From NCBI GenBank assembly GCA_008638375.1, contig CM018048.1:1457001-1521000 (forward strand): a stretch of 64,000 nucleotides of DNA, read 5' to 3'. This document shows positions 48,377 to 59,771 of this stretch, piece by piece (the stretch's first letter is position 1; the number at the start of each line of letters is the position of its first letter). Both the position numbers and the translations under genes were made by a program. The DNA is from Nyssa sinensis. Its lineage: Eukaryota > Streptophyta > Magnoliopsida > Cornales > Nyssaceae. The notes beneath the pieces were generated by a model that was not told the origin of the DNA, made no database searches, and saw only the letters and a list, made by a program, of their open reading frames with translations.

Positions 48377-48448
48377 ATACCTCCCTTAAACCAAGCTTGC
48401 CAATGTAGCTTCACCAACACCTTTATGAGCAAGAATCTTCAAAACAAT

Positions 48449-49680
48449 TTATGTCACTGTAAGAAGCTTTTGCGACAACAATCTAGAACAGTCATTTGTT
48501 TTCATCTTCACACGCGAATGTGGTCGAATATTGTATTTGGCATACAACTTCTCAGCTTGTCCAGCACGATCAAAGAACAAATCCATACTCATCCATTCAA
48601 AATCAAAATCAGTAAAACAATTTTCCGTGTCAATAATTTCATCATCATAATGATGCAAAGCCTGCCAATATTTTAGAATAACAAAATCTTCCTTTTAACC
48701 AAAATCTGCACCAATAAAATTATTAAGATCTAAACCAATATTGTAGTACGACAAGAATTTATCAACGCCGATGAAATCATAAATTTCAGACAACTTGGGC
48801 TTCTTAATTCTCAAAAATTCTGTCTTCACAAAATTAACATGGCCTCGAATAATAAAATTCTCAATACCAATAAAATCAACAAACTCTGGATTGGAACGTT
48901 CTTTAATCTCACCATGTTTTGATTCCAACGTGCTTGACAAATCAAACAAAATAGTAAGACCAAAATTTTCAAAATCTTCAACTACATCAGTACCACAACA
49001 TATAAAATTTTCTTCTTTCTCAACAATTAAATTCTCAAATTGATTAGACTAAAATAATTCTTTAACATCTCTCAATTCACCAAAAGAAATTTCTAACGAA
49101 TTTAAATTTTCATCACTATGAGCCAAAGTCAAACTTTCAACAATACAATTATTTTCATCTTCTTCAACTTTCAAAATATTTCTTTCCTCACAACTAATAT
49201 TTTCTTCCTCAGAAATATTGACGAAGCAGTCAATATCATATAAATCTAAATTCAACACATCATATGAATCATCCAAAATTGGAATGAATTCTGAAAATAA
49301 TTTTGAACTATCAATCTATTTATTTTCGTCAAACTTATCTCTTTCAAAATCAACCACCGAATATCTGTCTATGAGAGGTTTATAACCGTTCTGCGATTTA
49401 TTTTATATGCCGAAATAAGATTAAACCAAAACTTATGTGGTGGTGGATAATTTTGTGTGCAAAGAAAATTATTCCAATGTGCCCAATGGATTGTCTTCCT
49501 TATTATCTGGTAGAACAATTTAACTTTTTTCTCATAAAGTTCTTTTGATAAACACTTCAGTGTAATATCTAAAACATTAAATACATTGCCAGTATTAAAA
49601 TAGAGTGTAACATGATGTAACCACTCATCAATATTCTGACCATATACTCTTAAAATCTTAAACTTTTGTCCATTAACCAA
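48449..49680 (-). pseudogene. gag-like segment and acidic ORF of the gag-only element
   Basis: 49680-49369 encodes a gag-like helix region (RVYGQNIDEWLHHVTLYF, then CLSKELYEKKVKLFYQI), reminiscent of capsid segments of retrotransposon gag. After a frame change, 49276-48449 forms one frame with stops near 49049 and 48695. It is rich in Asp and Glu, with FIGIENFI, FIGVDKFL and NNFIGADFG forming three short related motifs. No zinc knuckle or protease DTG motif is visible. Function unknown; the gag call is by pattern only. Confidence 0.55.
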
Positions 49681-50080
49681 AACTTTCTACATAATTTCAA
49701 ATCAACAATTTATTTAAATTACGTACCTGAGTTTATCCAAAAATTGATTTCGACGTCCTCTTTTTTTTCTTCTTTCAATCTGATCAAGTTGGCCTCCCTA
49801 TCGATTAAACCAAAATTTTTTTGTTTTTGCTTCACAAGTATTTGTACCAACACAAGATCTTTCTTTCTGATACAAATAACCATAAAATTTCAATTGAACA
49901 GCTATTCAACAAACTACTCAAGACCTCAACCTTGAGTAACACGAGAATAACAATTTTCTGCAATAATTTAGAAACAAGACCAAACTCTGATTTTCTGCAA
50001 CTTTGATAAGTTACCTAAGATCGTGATAAGTTACCCCAAGATTGAACTTTGCTCTGATAAGTTACCCCAAGATCGTAACT

Positions 50081-50095
50081 GGCTCTGATACCAAA
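50081..50095 (-). promoter_or_regulatory. tRNA-iMet primer binding site of gag-only element
   Basis: TTTGGTATCAGAGCC on the - strand directly follows the 5' LTR end. Confidence 0.88.
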
Positions 50096-50668
50096 TGTAG
50101 GACCCAAAAATTACTCTGATACCAAATGTAGGATTTAAAATCGCTCCGATACTAATTGTAAAACTAAAAAGAAACAAAGTAGAAAAAATAAAAAAAGACA
50201 AGAAGATGAAATTGTTTCGTTCTTCAACCACAAAGTAAACTTCTATTATTATATTTAAGCAGTATAAAATCCCACACTCACAAATGGATTAGTATAACCT
50301 CCCATGATTCTCAGATCTATAGGTACACACAATTATGGCAGCCACAAATCAGCTTGCTACATAAACACGCACTCTCATGGTGCAGGCTCTCGGCTCATGG
50401 CCTATTTTTTCGACCACCACTTATTATTTTTGTGGCTCAGAGACCCACATATACATAACATTGACTCTAAGTCCTATATTGATTAGGACATCTAATCTCA
50501 TACAAACTAATATATCTTATTTAACTATAATTAGAAAGCTAACTCTCATTAGAATATTAGTCCAATTACAATTAGGACTATCAAAAAAGACTTCAAATAT
50601 TATTAGGACTAAATAAACCAAATTAAGAAAGTTCTTAAAATTTATGGGCTTGATTTAATTGACCAACA
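50096..50668 (-). repeat. 5' LTR of gag-only element
   Basis: It pairs with 47789-48376, including the same TGTAGGACCC start. Its internal primer-like motif (CTCTGATACCAAA at about 50114-50126) is undecayed. Confidence 0.92.
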
Positions 50669-50842
50669 TGACAAGACATATCAGAATGATTTAAACAAAA
50701 AACTTGTCCTTAGAAATGAATGAAGATATATAGATATATATCATGTATAGAGATTGTGTGAGTTACCATGGTTGAGACGAGAGGGAGACAACGTAGTTAG
50801 AAAGGGGCAACAAATCGGTTACTTGTTATCGTTTGTTGCAGA

Positions 50843-50875
50843 AAACCCTAAAGCCAAGTACATGTGGATTTTATA
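50843..50875 (-). promoter_or_regulatory. TATA box and telo-box of the eS10 locus
   Basis: On the - strand TATAAAA (50875-50869) is followed by TAGGGTTT (50850-50843), the telo-box motif common in the first bases of plant ribosomal protein genes, ~75 bp before the ATG. The core promoter looks intact although the coding part is broken. Confidence 0.6.
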
Positions 50876-51321
50876 ACTAAGCTCTATGAAGCATTGTATA
50901 TTGGGCTTAGACTAGCCAAATATGGGCCCTTTTAATTGTGGGCTGAGGCCATACCCATATTTTAAACAATCAAGTATCGACCAACATTATGTGTCTTTTG
51001 GACCAATTCATGATAGAAAAAATATATCATAAATTTTTTGAATTGAAAATGTTACTTTATGAATTTTTTACTATTTAATTTTTTAATTCTTTTTTCATTT
51101 CTTTTTATCCTTTTATTATTTTAGAATCGCTTTTTAACCTTTTTTACTAAATAACCAAATGTTTTTTTTTATTAGACGCTTATTTCAAGCAGCTGCTTAA
51201 TCTGAATAGATACATGTTCTCAACATTTACATATTCCTGATAAAACTTTTAAACAGTTCAACCAATCAGAAACTCTTATGAGAAATCCCAAAAAATTAAC
51301 TAATAGTCCATTTTCGAGATA

Positions 51322-51519
51322 CAATAATGCTAGGCTTATTTAAAAACTCTACCAAAAATACTTACATTCATGAGTTAGCAGTGTTGTATTGACTGGATAT
51401 CACATCATGATAGATATCACATCATGATGTGTCATGATGTGATATCCAGCCAATACAATACTATCAACTCATGAAGGTAAACACTTTGATAAAATATGAA
51501 GGTAAGACTAGCATTACTC
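51322..51519. mobile_element. Hairpin MITE (Mutator-type) with 9-bp TSD
   Basis: The ends are CAATAATGCTAG and CTAGCATTACTC. Inverted similarity covers nearly the whole 198 bp, with the core TGGATATCACATCATGA facing its complement. The perfect 9-bp duplication TTCGAGATA is at 51313-51321 and 51520-51528. Non-coding. Confidence 0.9.
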
Positions 51520-51528
51520 TTCGAGATA

Positions 51529-54500
51529 TCCACTTGCAGGGTCACTTGGCAGAGATCTCACCCTTTGTAGGATGTCGAGTTTGACTCAGAGCAGCGTCTA
51601 GAGTTAATGTTGGAGTTTTGGAAATAAAATAAAACAAAGGTTTTTTTTTAATGATAATAAAGAATTTACTCAGAAATCTTATGTGACAGTTTGTATGTAT
51701 TAGATAACAAAAGATTTGTTGCTTAGAGAAAACAAAAGGGAAGGTAATAATAGTTTCTTAGAAAGAAAATCCTTTTTTGGTAAGTAAAAAAAAGGAAAGG
51801 AAATTTGATTTTCACTTCCCCTTGTTGATTGAGAATTTAAAAAGAAAGACGAGCAACCCCCCCCCCCCCCCCCCCCCTCGCTTGCAAAACATCCTTGCGC
51901 TCTATTTTCTCTCCGTTTCATCATCTTAAAATTCCCAAAAAGGAAAGAGGATCCTTTACTTCTTTCTTTTTTTCTCTAATGTCTTCCATTCAAACTAGCT
52001 ATAATCTGAAAACCAAACTTGGGCCCGTGTTAATAAAGTTAGGATGAATCTTAAGTTTTGCACAAGAGTTCAATTGAAGTTATCCTAATCTGAACATGAT
52101 CAACCCAACACTTGGTGGCATGAAAAACTTTCAAATCAAGCATTTGGGTCCTGTTTGAATGATTTGATAAAAAAGTAGGATTGGATATGTTAATCATATA
52201 TAATCACTTCTTTAATTAATATAGATTATATCATATTCGGGATGAGATATAAATGATTTACATGTTATAGTTATCTAAGCTAATTGAAAATACTAAACTT
52301 GAAATATGACAAGAGTCATTTTATTCAATACTCTTTACCTTACCGTATAAGATTATCTTATCAAATTCTCTTATACCGTCATTTAAACGATGTCTTGTTA
52401 TATATATATGAATTATGGTATGTATGAAATTCTATTTATCATTAGACATGAGTTGAATGAGTTGAGTATAGAATAAATTTATCTTTTTCCTATAAGGTGT
52501 TTAAATTGGTGGTCACCAATCTTATCCTCGTAATAATGAATTCATTCTTGGGGGACCTGATGTTTTGGCTGTGACACCAGGGAAGGAAAAAGTAATTAGT
52601 CCTCTGTCTTGTCTTTAAATCTTTCTTTTCACCAAGAAAAGGAGACAAAGACTAGAGTCATTACAACTTTGAAGGGAAATTTTGTGATTATACCATCTCC
52701 ATTAATTATACATATTAGTACAAATAATAGAAGAAATATGACTTTTGGCAACCAAAAATTGGCAGTTATATAGACATCTGTTAATTTGTAGGCGTTTTCA
52801 AAACCGTTGTTATTTTGCTGCAGGTTTTTGAGACCTTTAGGGAAGATAATACTTTGCTTCTAAATTGGATAGGAGAATGTTTCTCCTACCTGAATACACA
52901 TTATAATTTTAATTTATTACATATATAATTACATGAATATTATATAATTATTTAATAAAAAATTAAAATTAAATAAAATAAAAAAATAATAGTATATACG
53001 TAACAGATTATAATTAATTAAGATACGTATTTAAGTAAGAGAAAGTTTTTTTAATTTAATTTAGAGTTAAGTATTATTCCTTTTGCGATGGTATTTATTC
53101 ACCATCAAAGAAAAAAATTATGAGACACTAACACCATATTACTGGTATTGTGATTTGAGTATCATTGCGAGACTTATGTAAATCTTACAAAAATAACAAA
53201 TCACATGACAGTAGCGCGAATGCTACCATTCCATTGATTTTTTTTTCCTGCACTACCAAAGGCATGTTTTCTTGTAATGAAACAAACAGGAATGACTCTA
53301 TATAATTAGAGGCCTAAAACGAAGTGACAACTCTACATGAAGCTTTTTTTTCTTAATATTAATGTAATTCTTTTTACTTTGTTTCCTTATATATATATAT
53401 ATTATATTTACTTTTATAATATAAAATCTAATCATTTTCTAATAACAGAGATATATACATTAAATAAAATTCTAATAATAAAATTTTACATAAATTTTTT
53501 TAATCTAAATAAATAGAAATAAAATATTAGAAAACAGTATAAATTGATTATACTGTATTAAATTTATTAATAGAATTAATTTTTTTTTCACAAGAGTCTA
53601 TATTAAACTTTTTTAAAGAGTTAGATTTTTATTAACCTTAAACTTTAACATTGATTATACTACAAAATATATAAAATTTAGAACATTTTATAAAGATAAA
53701 TTTTTTTTAATCTTAAACTTTTAATTTAATTATAATATAAATACGTAAAATTTGAAATCTTCTCTGACATAAAAGCTAGAGTGATTACCTTACCAACTTT
53801 ATACTCCAAACACCCTACAGACAGACCATGTGTGTGTGATCAATACTCCAAAGAAGTACAAAATATCTACTGCACAAGTCCTTTGACATCCTCCAACTTG
53901 CATCAATTAATAGAAGATGCTAAGAATCAATTAACAGAAGAGTTCATGAAGAGAGAACCCCACAATTTTTTATTTCACTTTGATCTCACTTCTCTTACCA
54001 GTGAGATAATATAATAAATTTATAAATAATAGATTCCACTCGTGTAGTTGTGTTTTATAAATTGAATAATGGTGAAGTAACTATTTCTTTCACTAATAGT
54101 GATAAGATTAATAATTTCAATCCTCCTCTTTTATTACTTTATTAATTTTATGAGTCATTATTTATTTTTAATATTATTAATGAGCCTTTTTTTTTTTTCA
54201 AACATTGGATTTACAAGATTATTGGAACTAATTTATTCAAGCCACTTCCGAAAGTAGTAAACAAAATAACTTGAAAACTTTAAGAAAAAGAAAGAGTCGG
54301 TAGAGCATCAACTGCTTGTCATTTTGGCTAATTATTTTAGATAAAACCTTTTATATTTATTTTATATAGTCACTTTTTGAATATCAACTCTAATATTACT
54401 TTTTATTTTAACAATATATTTTTTTGAATTTGATTTTTTAACAGTCAATTTATAATTGTTAGAAGATCTCTATTAATTTTATTCGAGAAAAAACAAATTT

Positions 54501-54639
54501 ATTTATAGTAAAATAGAAACTGTTTATAAAAGCCTAATTGATTTTGATAAACTGAAAAATAATATTTAATTGAAACTTATACAGAATTGAACTTATTGAT
54601 AAAATACAGAAAATAATAAAATTCTGACTAATAGTAAGA
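51529..54639. other. AT-rich intergenic DNA
   Basis: No gene is supported in 3.1 kb. It contains a 21-base C tract at 51857-51877, a CA/GT-poor AT background, and short weak ORFs (e.g. 53781-54014) without family resemblance. Confidence 0.6.
51857..51877. repeat. 21-base poly-C tract
   Basis: An uninterrupted C run, rare in AT-rich plant intergenic DNA and prone to sequencing error and to G-quadruplex formation on the opposite strand. Confidence 0.95.
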
Positions 54640-54839
54640 TGGCAGAACCAAAATTTAGATGTGATCAATGTTAGCGTATGACACTATGTCCTTAAAGCAA
54701 TTTATGACTCTCGTAGTGGTACTTACGAGCCCTTGGACACTTACTTCCAAGATACAATGATCTTGACTCACGCAGAAAAAACACTGTAATTTGCGTGCCT
54801 AGTGAACCAAACTTTTAGTTGAAAAACTTTTTCAAACTA

Positions 54840-55938
54840 TATGTATATGTACTAACTCGTGTTTGAATTGAATGCAAAATGATGATGACGAACTAAGTTT
54901 ATATAGACTATTTCGTGACTGTTCAGTACAGCCACGAAGCCCAAATGTTGTATCTATTTATGATGAACAAACACACATGTTTAAACTGGTGCAACTATTT
55001 GCTAACAGTCACAACTGTTTGAATTGGTAATGATTCAAAATTTTAAATAAATTTTTCCCAAAAAATATATATATATATTGCAGGTCAAGGCCCAAGTCCA
55101 ACCTGACCCAGGCCTATATGTACTAACTCGTGCTTGAATTGAATATAAAATGATGAGGACGAACTAAGTTTATATAGACTATTTTGTGACTATTCAGTAC
55201 GGCCACGAAGCCCAAATGTTGTATCTATTCATGATGAACAGACACATATGTTTGAACTGGTGCAACTATTTGCTAACAGTCACAACTGTTTGAATTGGTA
55301 ATGATTCAAAAATTTAAATAAATTTTTTCCAAAAAATATATATACACTACGGACCAAGGCCCAAGTCCGACCCGACCCAGGCCTATATGTACTTACTTGT
55401 GCTTGAATTGAATACAAAATGATGAGGACAAACTAAGTTTATATAGACTATTTCGTGACTGTTCAGTACAGCCACGAAGTCCAAATGTTGTATCTATTCA
55501 TGATGAACAAATACACATGTTTGAACTAGTGCAACTATTTGCTAACAGTCACAACCATTTGAATTGGTAATGATTCAAAAACTTAAATAAATTTTCTCCA
55601 AAAAATATATATACATTACGCACCAAGGCCCAAGTCCAACCCGACCAGGCCTATATGTACTAACTTGTGCCTGAATTGAATACAAAATGATGAGACGAAC
55701 TAAGTTTATATAGACTATTTTGTGACTGTTCAGTACAGCCACAAAGCCCAAATGTTGTATCTATTCATGGTGAACAGACACACATGTTTAAACTGGTGCA
55801 ATTATTTGCTAACAGTCACAACTGTTTGAATTGGTAATAACTGAAAAAATTAAATAAATTTTCTCCAAAAAATATATATATACTGCGGGCCAAGGCCCAA
55901 GTCCTACCCGACTCAGGCCCGGTTTGGTGCGAGGCACA
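54840..55938. repeat. ~268-bp tandem array, four copies plus part of a fifth
   Basis: AAGGCCCAAGTCC marks unit starts at about 55087, 55356, 55625 and 55892 (periods 269, 269, 267). The first copy, from 54840, lacks this block. Each unit holds CTAAGTTTATATAGACTATT, CAGTACAGCCACGAAGCCCA and a GCTAACAGTCACAACTGTTT-like block, ending in an AT run. 54640-54840 upstream is unrelated to the unit. The fifth unit is cut by the solo LTR at 55939. Confidence 0.93.
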
Positions 55939-57159
55939 TGATCTGTCGTGGAAATCAATAAAATTACCAAACTAAACTCCTAGTATAGTAGAGAAGTAAG
56001 GATCGAACCCACAGAGACTGTTAATTGTTTAAAAACCAAAGTTGAGATTGATTTCAATTCAAATTAACAAAGATTGATTGTTGTTGATTTTCTTTCCTAA
56101 AATTAAATGAAAACTATACTTAAATCAAATATTTAACTGAATTAATGAGGAATCAAATTAAAAGAGAATTCCTAGGGCGTTGAATCCACCACTAATCTTG
56201 TAACTAGCTTCAATTGTATTAATTATTGGGTCATTCAATTTGGATGTAAAAAACATATTTTGGCTACAAGCCTCAATACAATCATCAAGAAAATCACGCA
56301 CCAAAACCCTAAGCACGAATCATCTTTGGTCAATACAAATTGTCTACGCTAATTCTAAGGTCATAGTCACAATTTGTTTTTCCTGAGTTATGACTCGTCC
56401 TACGGTTTTGATGTATGTACACATATTACTATTGTATAACCACATAAACAAAATCACAGAAATTGATTATGTGCAATTGAATAATACGATCAATGCTTTA
56501 ATAAAATCCCAATGTTATACAATCAACATCCAAGACTAATTAACCCAAAAATAAAATACAAAGAAACAATATTACTTGACTAGGGTTTCATCTAAACCCT
56601 AGGAATGAGAGAACTTAGCCCATGATAGTGAAAGAGGAGACCATAGCCATGGAATTCTTCATCTTCTTCTTTTGAGTTGTCTCCTTCCTTCTTCTCTTCC
56701 TCTAGCCTCCCTCTATCTCCAAGAACGGCCTCCACCTTTTCCAAAACACTAGTTCACAATAATATCCCCCTCTTTCCAAAAATGCCCCCCACCAAATAAG
56801 AATTCAGAAAAAAGAATAAAATCCCGTAATTAGACATTAGGGGCCCAAAAAGGGAGTCTAAAGTGCTCCAAAATAAAGCCTACAATGCTAAAATAGGCCC
56901 TAGTCCACCAACATATGGATCCAGCCTCTCTTCTAACCCAAAATCCCTTGTTTTCCACTTCTTTTAGCACTTCAAAGCCCAATATTTTCCTTTTACTCCA
57001 AATCCACCATTAAATCATCAACTTTGACGAGCTTTCTCTGCAAAAAGATAAAATAAGAATTAACTAGGAAATGCATATAGATTGGAGAAATTAAAATAAT
57101 AAAAGTGCAAGAATATCTAGGGTTAAATAAATAAATATGCACTTTTTAACCAGTTATCA
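55939..57159. mobile_element. Solo LTR at the end of the tandem array
   Basis: The ends are TGATCTGTCGTGG and ACCAGTTATCA (TG...CA), with a perfect duplication GCACA (55934-55938 and 57160-57164). It is 1221 bp and has no coding domain. It shares with 41230-42851 the layout of a CACAGAGACTG/CACAAGGAGAC block ~80 bp (versus ~60 bp) from one end and a TGCACTTTT block ~20 bp from the other, so the two are probably related families. Confidence 0.78.
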
Positions 57160-57164
57160 GCACA

Positions 57165-59243
57165 TTGTTACTATTTTCAAGTGGTGATATTTGGAGGTAA
57201 TTTCTCATTCATTCTTTACTGATTTTAAGCAATTCAATATATATTCTTTATTTTCTTATGGAAGGTAATACATTTTTATGTGAACTTACCTAAAATAATG
57301 TGTATAATCTATTTTAATTTTAGTGCAAAGATGACCAAAAAATCTACTCGAAATAACCCATTTTTCCAACAATAATGATCATTGTTTTAATAACTCCATG
57401 CCCTTATATAAATAAGCTCATTTTCACTCATCTTGACTCCTTTTTTTCTCTAACTTTGTTTTTCATCTTTTCTCAATGGCTTATAATCTTGCCGAAGAAT
57501 TGCTTCTCCACTTTTGAACAAAACACAATAAAAAAAAAAGGGTTAAGAATATTCATAAATATAATTAATATAATAATAAATATCTATATCATGACATTAT
57601 CAAAATGTTATTATAATTAATTAATTAATATACTGTTATCTTTTTTTGTTAAATTAATAAAATGATTTAAGAAAATGTTTTAGATCATTAAAATATATAT
57701 ATATATATATATATATATTTCATTACTTATTAATATAATAAGAGCTGCTCCAACCTAAGAGTAATTGGAGTTCGTATCTTCAAATTTTGGCCGACCATTT
57801 AAAAAGATAAGCTTCAATAGTTTTTTAAATATTCTCTCAAAATTTGAGTTTATCAAACTTTTTTTCAAATTTAATAAGACTTTTAGTAGGTTGTCATAAT
57901 TTGAATAGTACAGATCCTTTCAATTTAATAGCTCAAATTTAACCAAAACTATTTTTTGAATCAAAAATTTTAAAAATAACTTTCAACATTAGAGTAGAAA
58001 ATTCAAAAAATAATTTTTTGATATTCTAACACTGCTAAAATTTAATTTTAACATAATTAAAATAACTTTTATTATCAGAATTACTTTAAGAAATAAACAA
58101 TCATTTTGGGTAGCTATTTTTAGATGGCAAAAAAGTTTGACTCTTCTTCAGCTAGCTTAATGGTTAACCTGTTGGAGGGGCTCTTGGCAAGGGGTATTAC
58201 TCCTACACACATATGTGGAATATATAGGTAAGGTAAATGGTCCTCCCATAGTATGCTTGAACCTTCGCAATCCACTCTCAGATAAGGAAGAACCAACATT
58301 GTCAAGCTTTTGAACTCAGGTTGTCTTAATACAGGGTCCATTTTGAAAGGCGAGTTTGTCTGACATTACAAAAGTTCTCTATGATCAACGTTCAAGAGAC
58401 ATCCCATTCACCTTTTTCTCTTTTCTTCTTTTCTTCTTTTTAAATAATTTTTCAACAAAAATATAATTGTTCAGGCATCTTCAAAATAAAATAAATTCAG
58501 ACCTTTAGGATAGTAGATGGAGACACAAATTTATGTCCCATCCTTAGATGTTTAAAATAAGAGGCAAGAAGATGGTCCCTTCTTAAATGGAGTTTAACCA
58601 CTTAAGCAGTAACAGTCATTAATAATTGCAGTTTAACTCTATATTTGGGCAATGATTAAGGGTATTGACATTTTACCAATAGCCACATTGTTATTAATTA
58701 TTATGCCTACATCCAAGTGAGAGAAAATATCAAAATTAATACATATATAAATATATAAATATGACTAATAATGAGAAAGCACATGGAGTGATTTGTTCCT
58801 TGAATAGATAAATCTTACTTGCTTCTATCACAATCGTTTCATACAAAACTTGTACTTGCTAAGTGGATGGTCACCTCCACCTCCCAACAGTAAGCTCACA
58901 TATGAATTTTAATCTATCTCGATATCCAAATTTACCCCTCATCCTAGAGTCCTCCTCACCATTGGGTGGCCTGGTATTCAAGAATATTAACCAAAGTACA
59001 ACCCTTGGCGGAGTAAATGCTGAAGAAAGGTCCATGTATCAAGTCAACAGTGATTAATTAAATTTTTTGATCTAGTTCCTTCCAATGAGCAACCAGAAGA
59101 AGAAAATGTACGAGTTCTCAAAGCCATTCAACTTGACTTTGTCTGAAAAACTTCTGCATGGATCTTTCAATGAATTTTCTCTCTTGTACATTCTGTGATG
59201 GGGAGGAAGAAGCTAACTATTATTTGTGTATGTGCATGCTAGT
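57165..59243. other. AT-rich intergenic DNA
   Basis: No gene is seen. A GAGCTGCTCCAACC block at 57741 resembles the end of a MITE of the 31411 type, but no matching right end was found. 58130-58380 is less AT-rich, with a short antisense ORF lacking family resemblance. Confidence 0.5.
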
Positions 59244-59771
59244 ACAGAGGATTTGTTGAAAATTAGAAGCCCAACCCATTCAACTCCTTAAAATCCAGGT
59301 GTTAAGGAGAGGGACAATCAGCCATATAAATAGACCAGAGGAGTTAGAGACGGGCAATGTGGGATAATCCAGCACGCCCCTTGGACTACATTGCCCGCGA
59401 AGGAAAGCCAGGTGAGCGACCCCGTACATTTAGCTCAAGGTTGGATCTCTGGCCTAACTCTGATACCATAAAGAAATAAAGAAAAGAAAAGAACTGTGTA
59501 AATATTTTACAGAGGATTTGTTGAAAATTAGAAACCCAACCCATTCAGCTCCTTAAAATCCAGGTGTTAAGGAGAGGGGCAATCAGCCATATAAATAGAC
59601 CAGAGGAGTTAGAGAAGGGCGATGTGAGATAATCCAACACGCCTCTTAGACTACATTGCCCGCGAAGGAAAGCCAGGTGAGCGATCCCGTACATTTAGCT
59701 CAAGGTTGGATCTCTGGCCTAACTCTGATACCATAAAGAAATAAAGAAAAGAAAAGAACTGTGTAAATATT
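59244..59771 (-). mobile_element. Truncated TRIM element in a 265-bp tandem duplication
   Basis: Two units start ACAGAGGATTTGTTG at 59244 and 59509. Each has a TRIM LTR (59254-59374 in the first), a short internal region and a TGGTATCAGAG primer site (59468-59458 in the first), then 40-50 bp of A-rich flank. On the - strand the LTR ends TTTTCAACA and is related to the TRIM LTRs at 29755-30240. The 5' LTR is missing, so the fragment was truncated and then duplicated together with its flank. Confidence 0.82.

Larger units (their letters stand above)
47789..50668 (-). mobile_element. Non-autonomous gag-only LTR element (TR-GAG-like)
   Basis: LTRs lie at 47789-48376 (588 bp) and 50096-50668 (573 bp), with a perfect 5-bp duplication TGACA (47784-47788 and 50669-50673). 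The 1.7-kb interior has a tRNA-iMet primer site and a polypurine tract (AAGGGAGGTAT at 48377-48387), but no protease, RT, RNase H or integrase motif. It encodes a gag-like segment and an acidic ORF. This matches the described class of terminal-repeat elements carrying only GAG. It sits in eS10 intron 1, 13 bp from the exon 2 start. Confidence 0.8.
25663..50880 (-). pseudogene. RPS10: Ribosomal protein eS10 gene, broken and expanded by transposons
   Basis: Five exons on the - strand are recognisable: exon 1 (5' UTR plus ATG, ATG at 50769-50767, donor GTAACT), exon 2 47771-47723 (IIPEKN start), exon 3 47509-47230 ([19 protein letters not shown], then [12 protein letters not shown]), exon 4 34968-34833 ([14 protein letters not shown] to TNYQPSFR) and exon 5 25740-25663 (GFGRGSGGYG to a TGA). 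Phases agree across every junction, as in plant eS10, a 40S subunit protein of about 180 residues. Defects: exon 2 ends in a TAA where Gln is expected, exon 3 has two TAG stops (after KSKE and before YLTNDG), and the acceptors of exons 2 and 4 lack AG. It cannot make eS10, so a working copy must exist elsewhere. Intron 1 holds a gag-only LTR element, intron 3 a 12-kb Tat element, and intron 4 a copia element, MITEs and a LINE tail. Confidence 0.88.

Noticed and set aside
53781..54014. 77-residue + strand ORF
   Set aside because: Isolated in AT-rich DNA, no domain, no splice or promoter context.
58120..58341. 73-residue - strand ORF and a TAGCTTAATGG A-box-like site nearby
   Set aside because: No convincing B box at the right spacing and no coding support.
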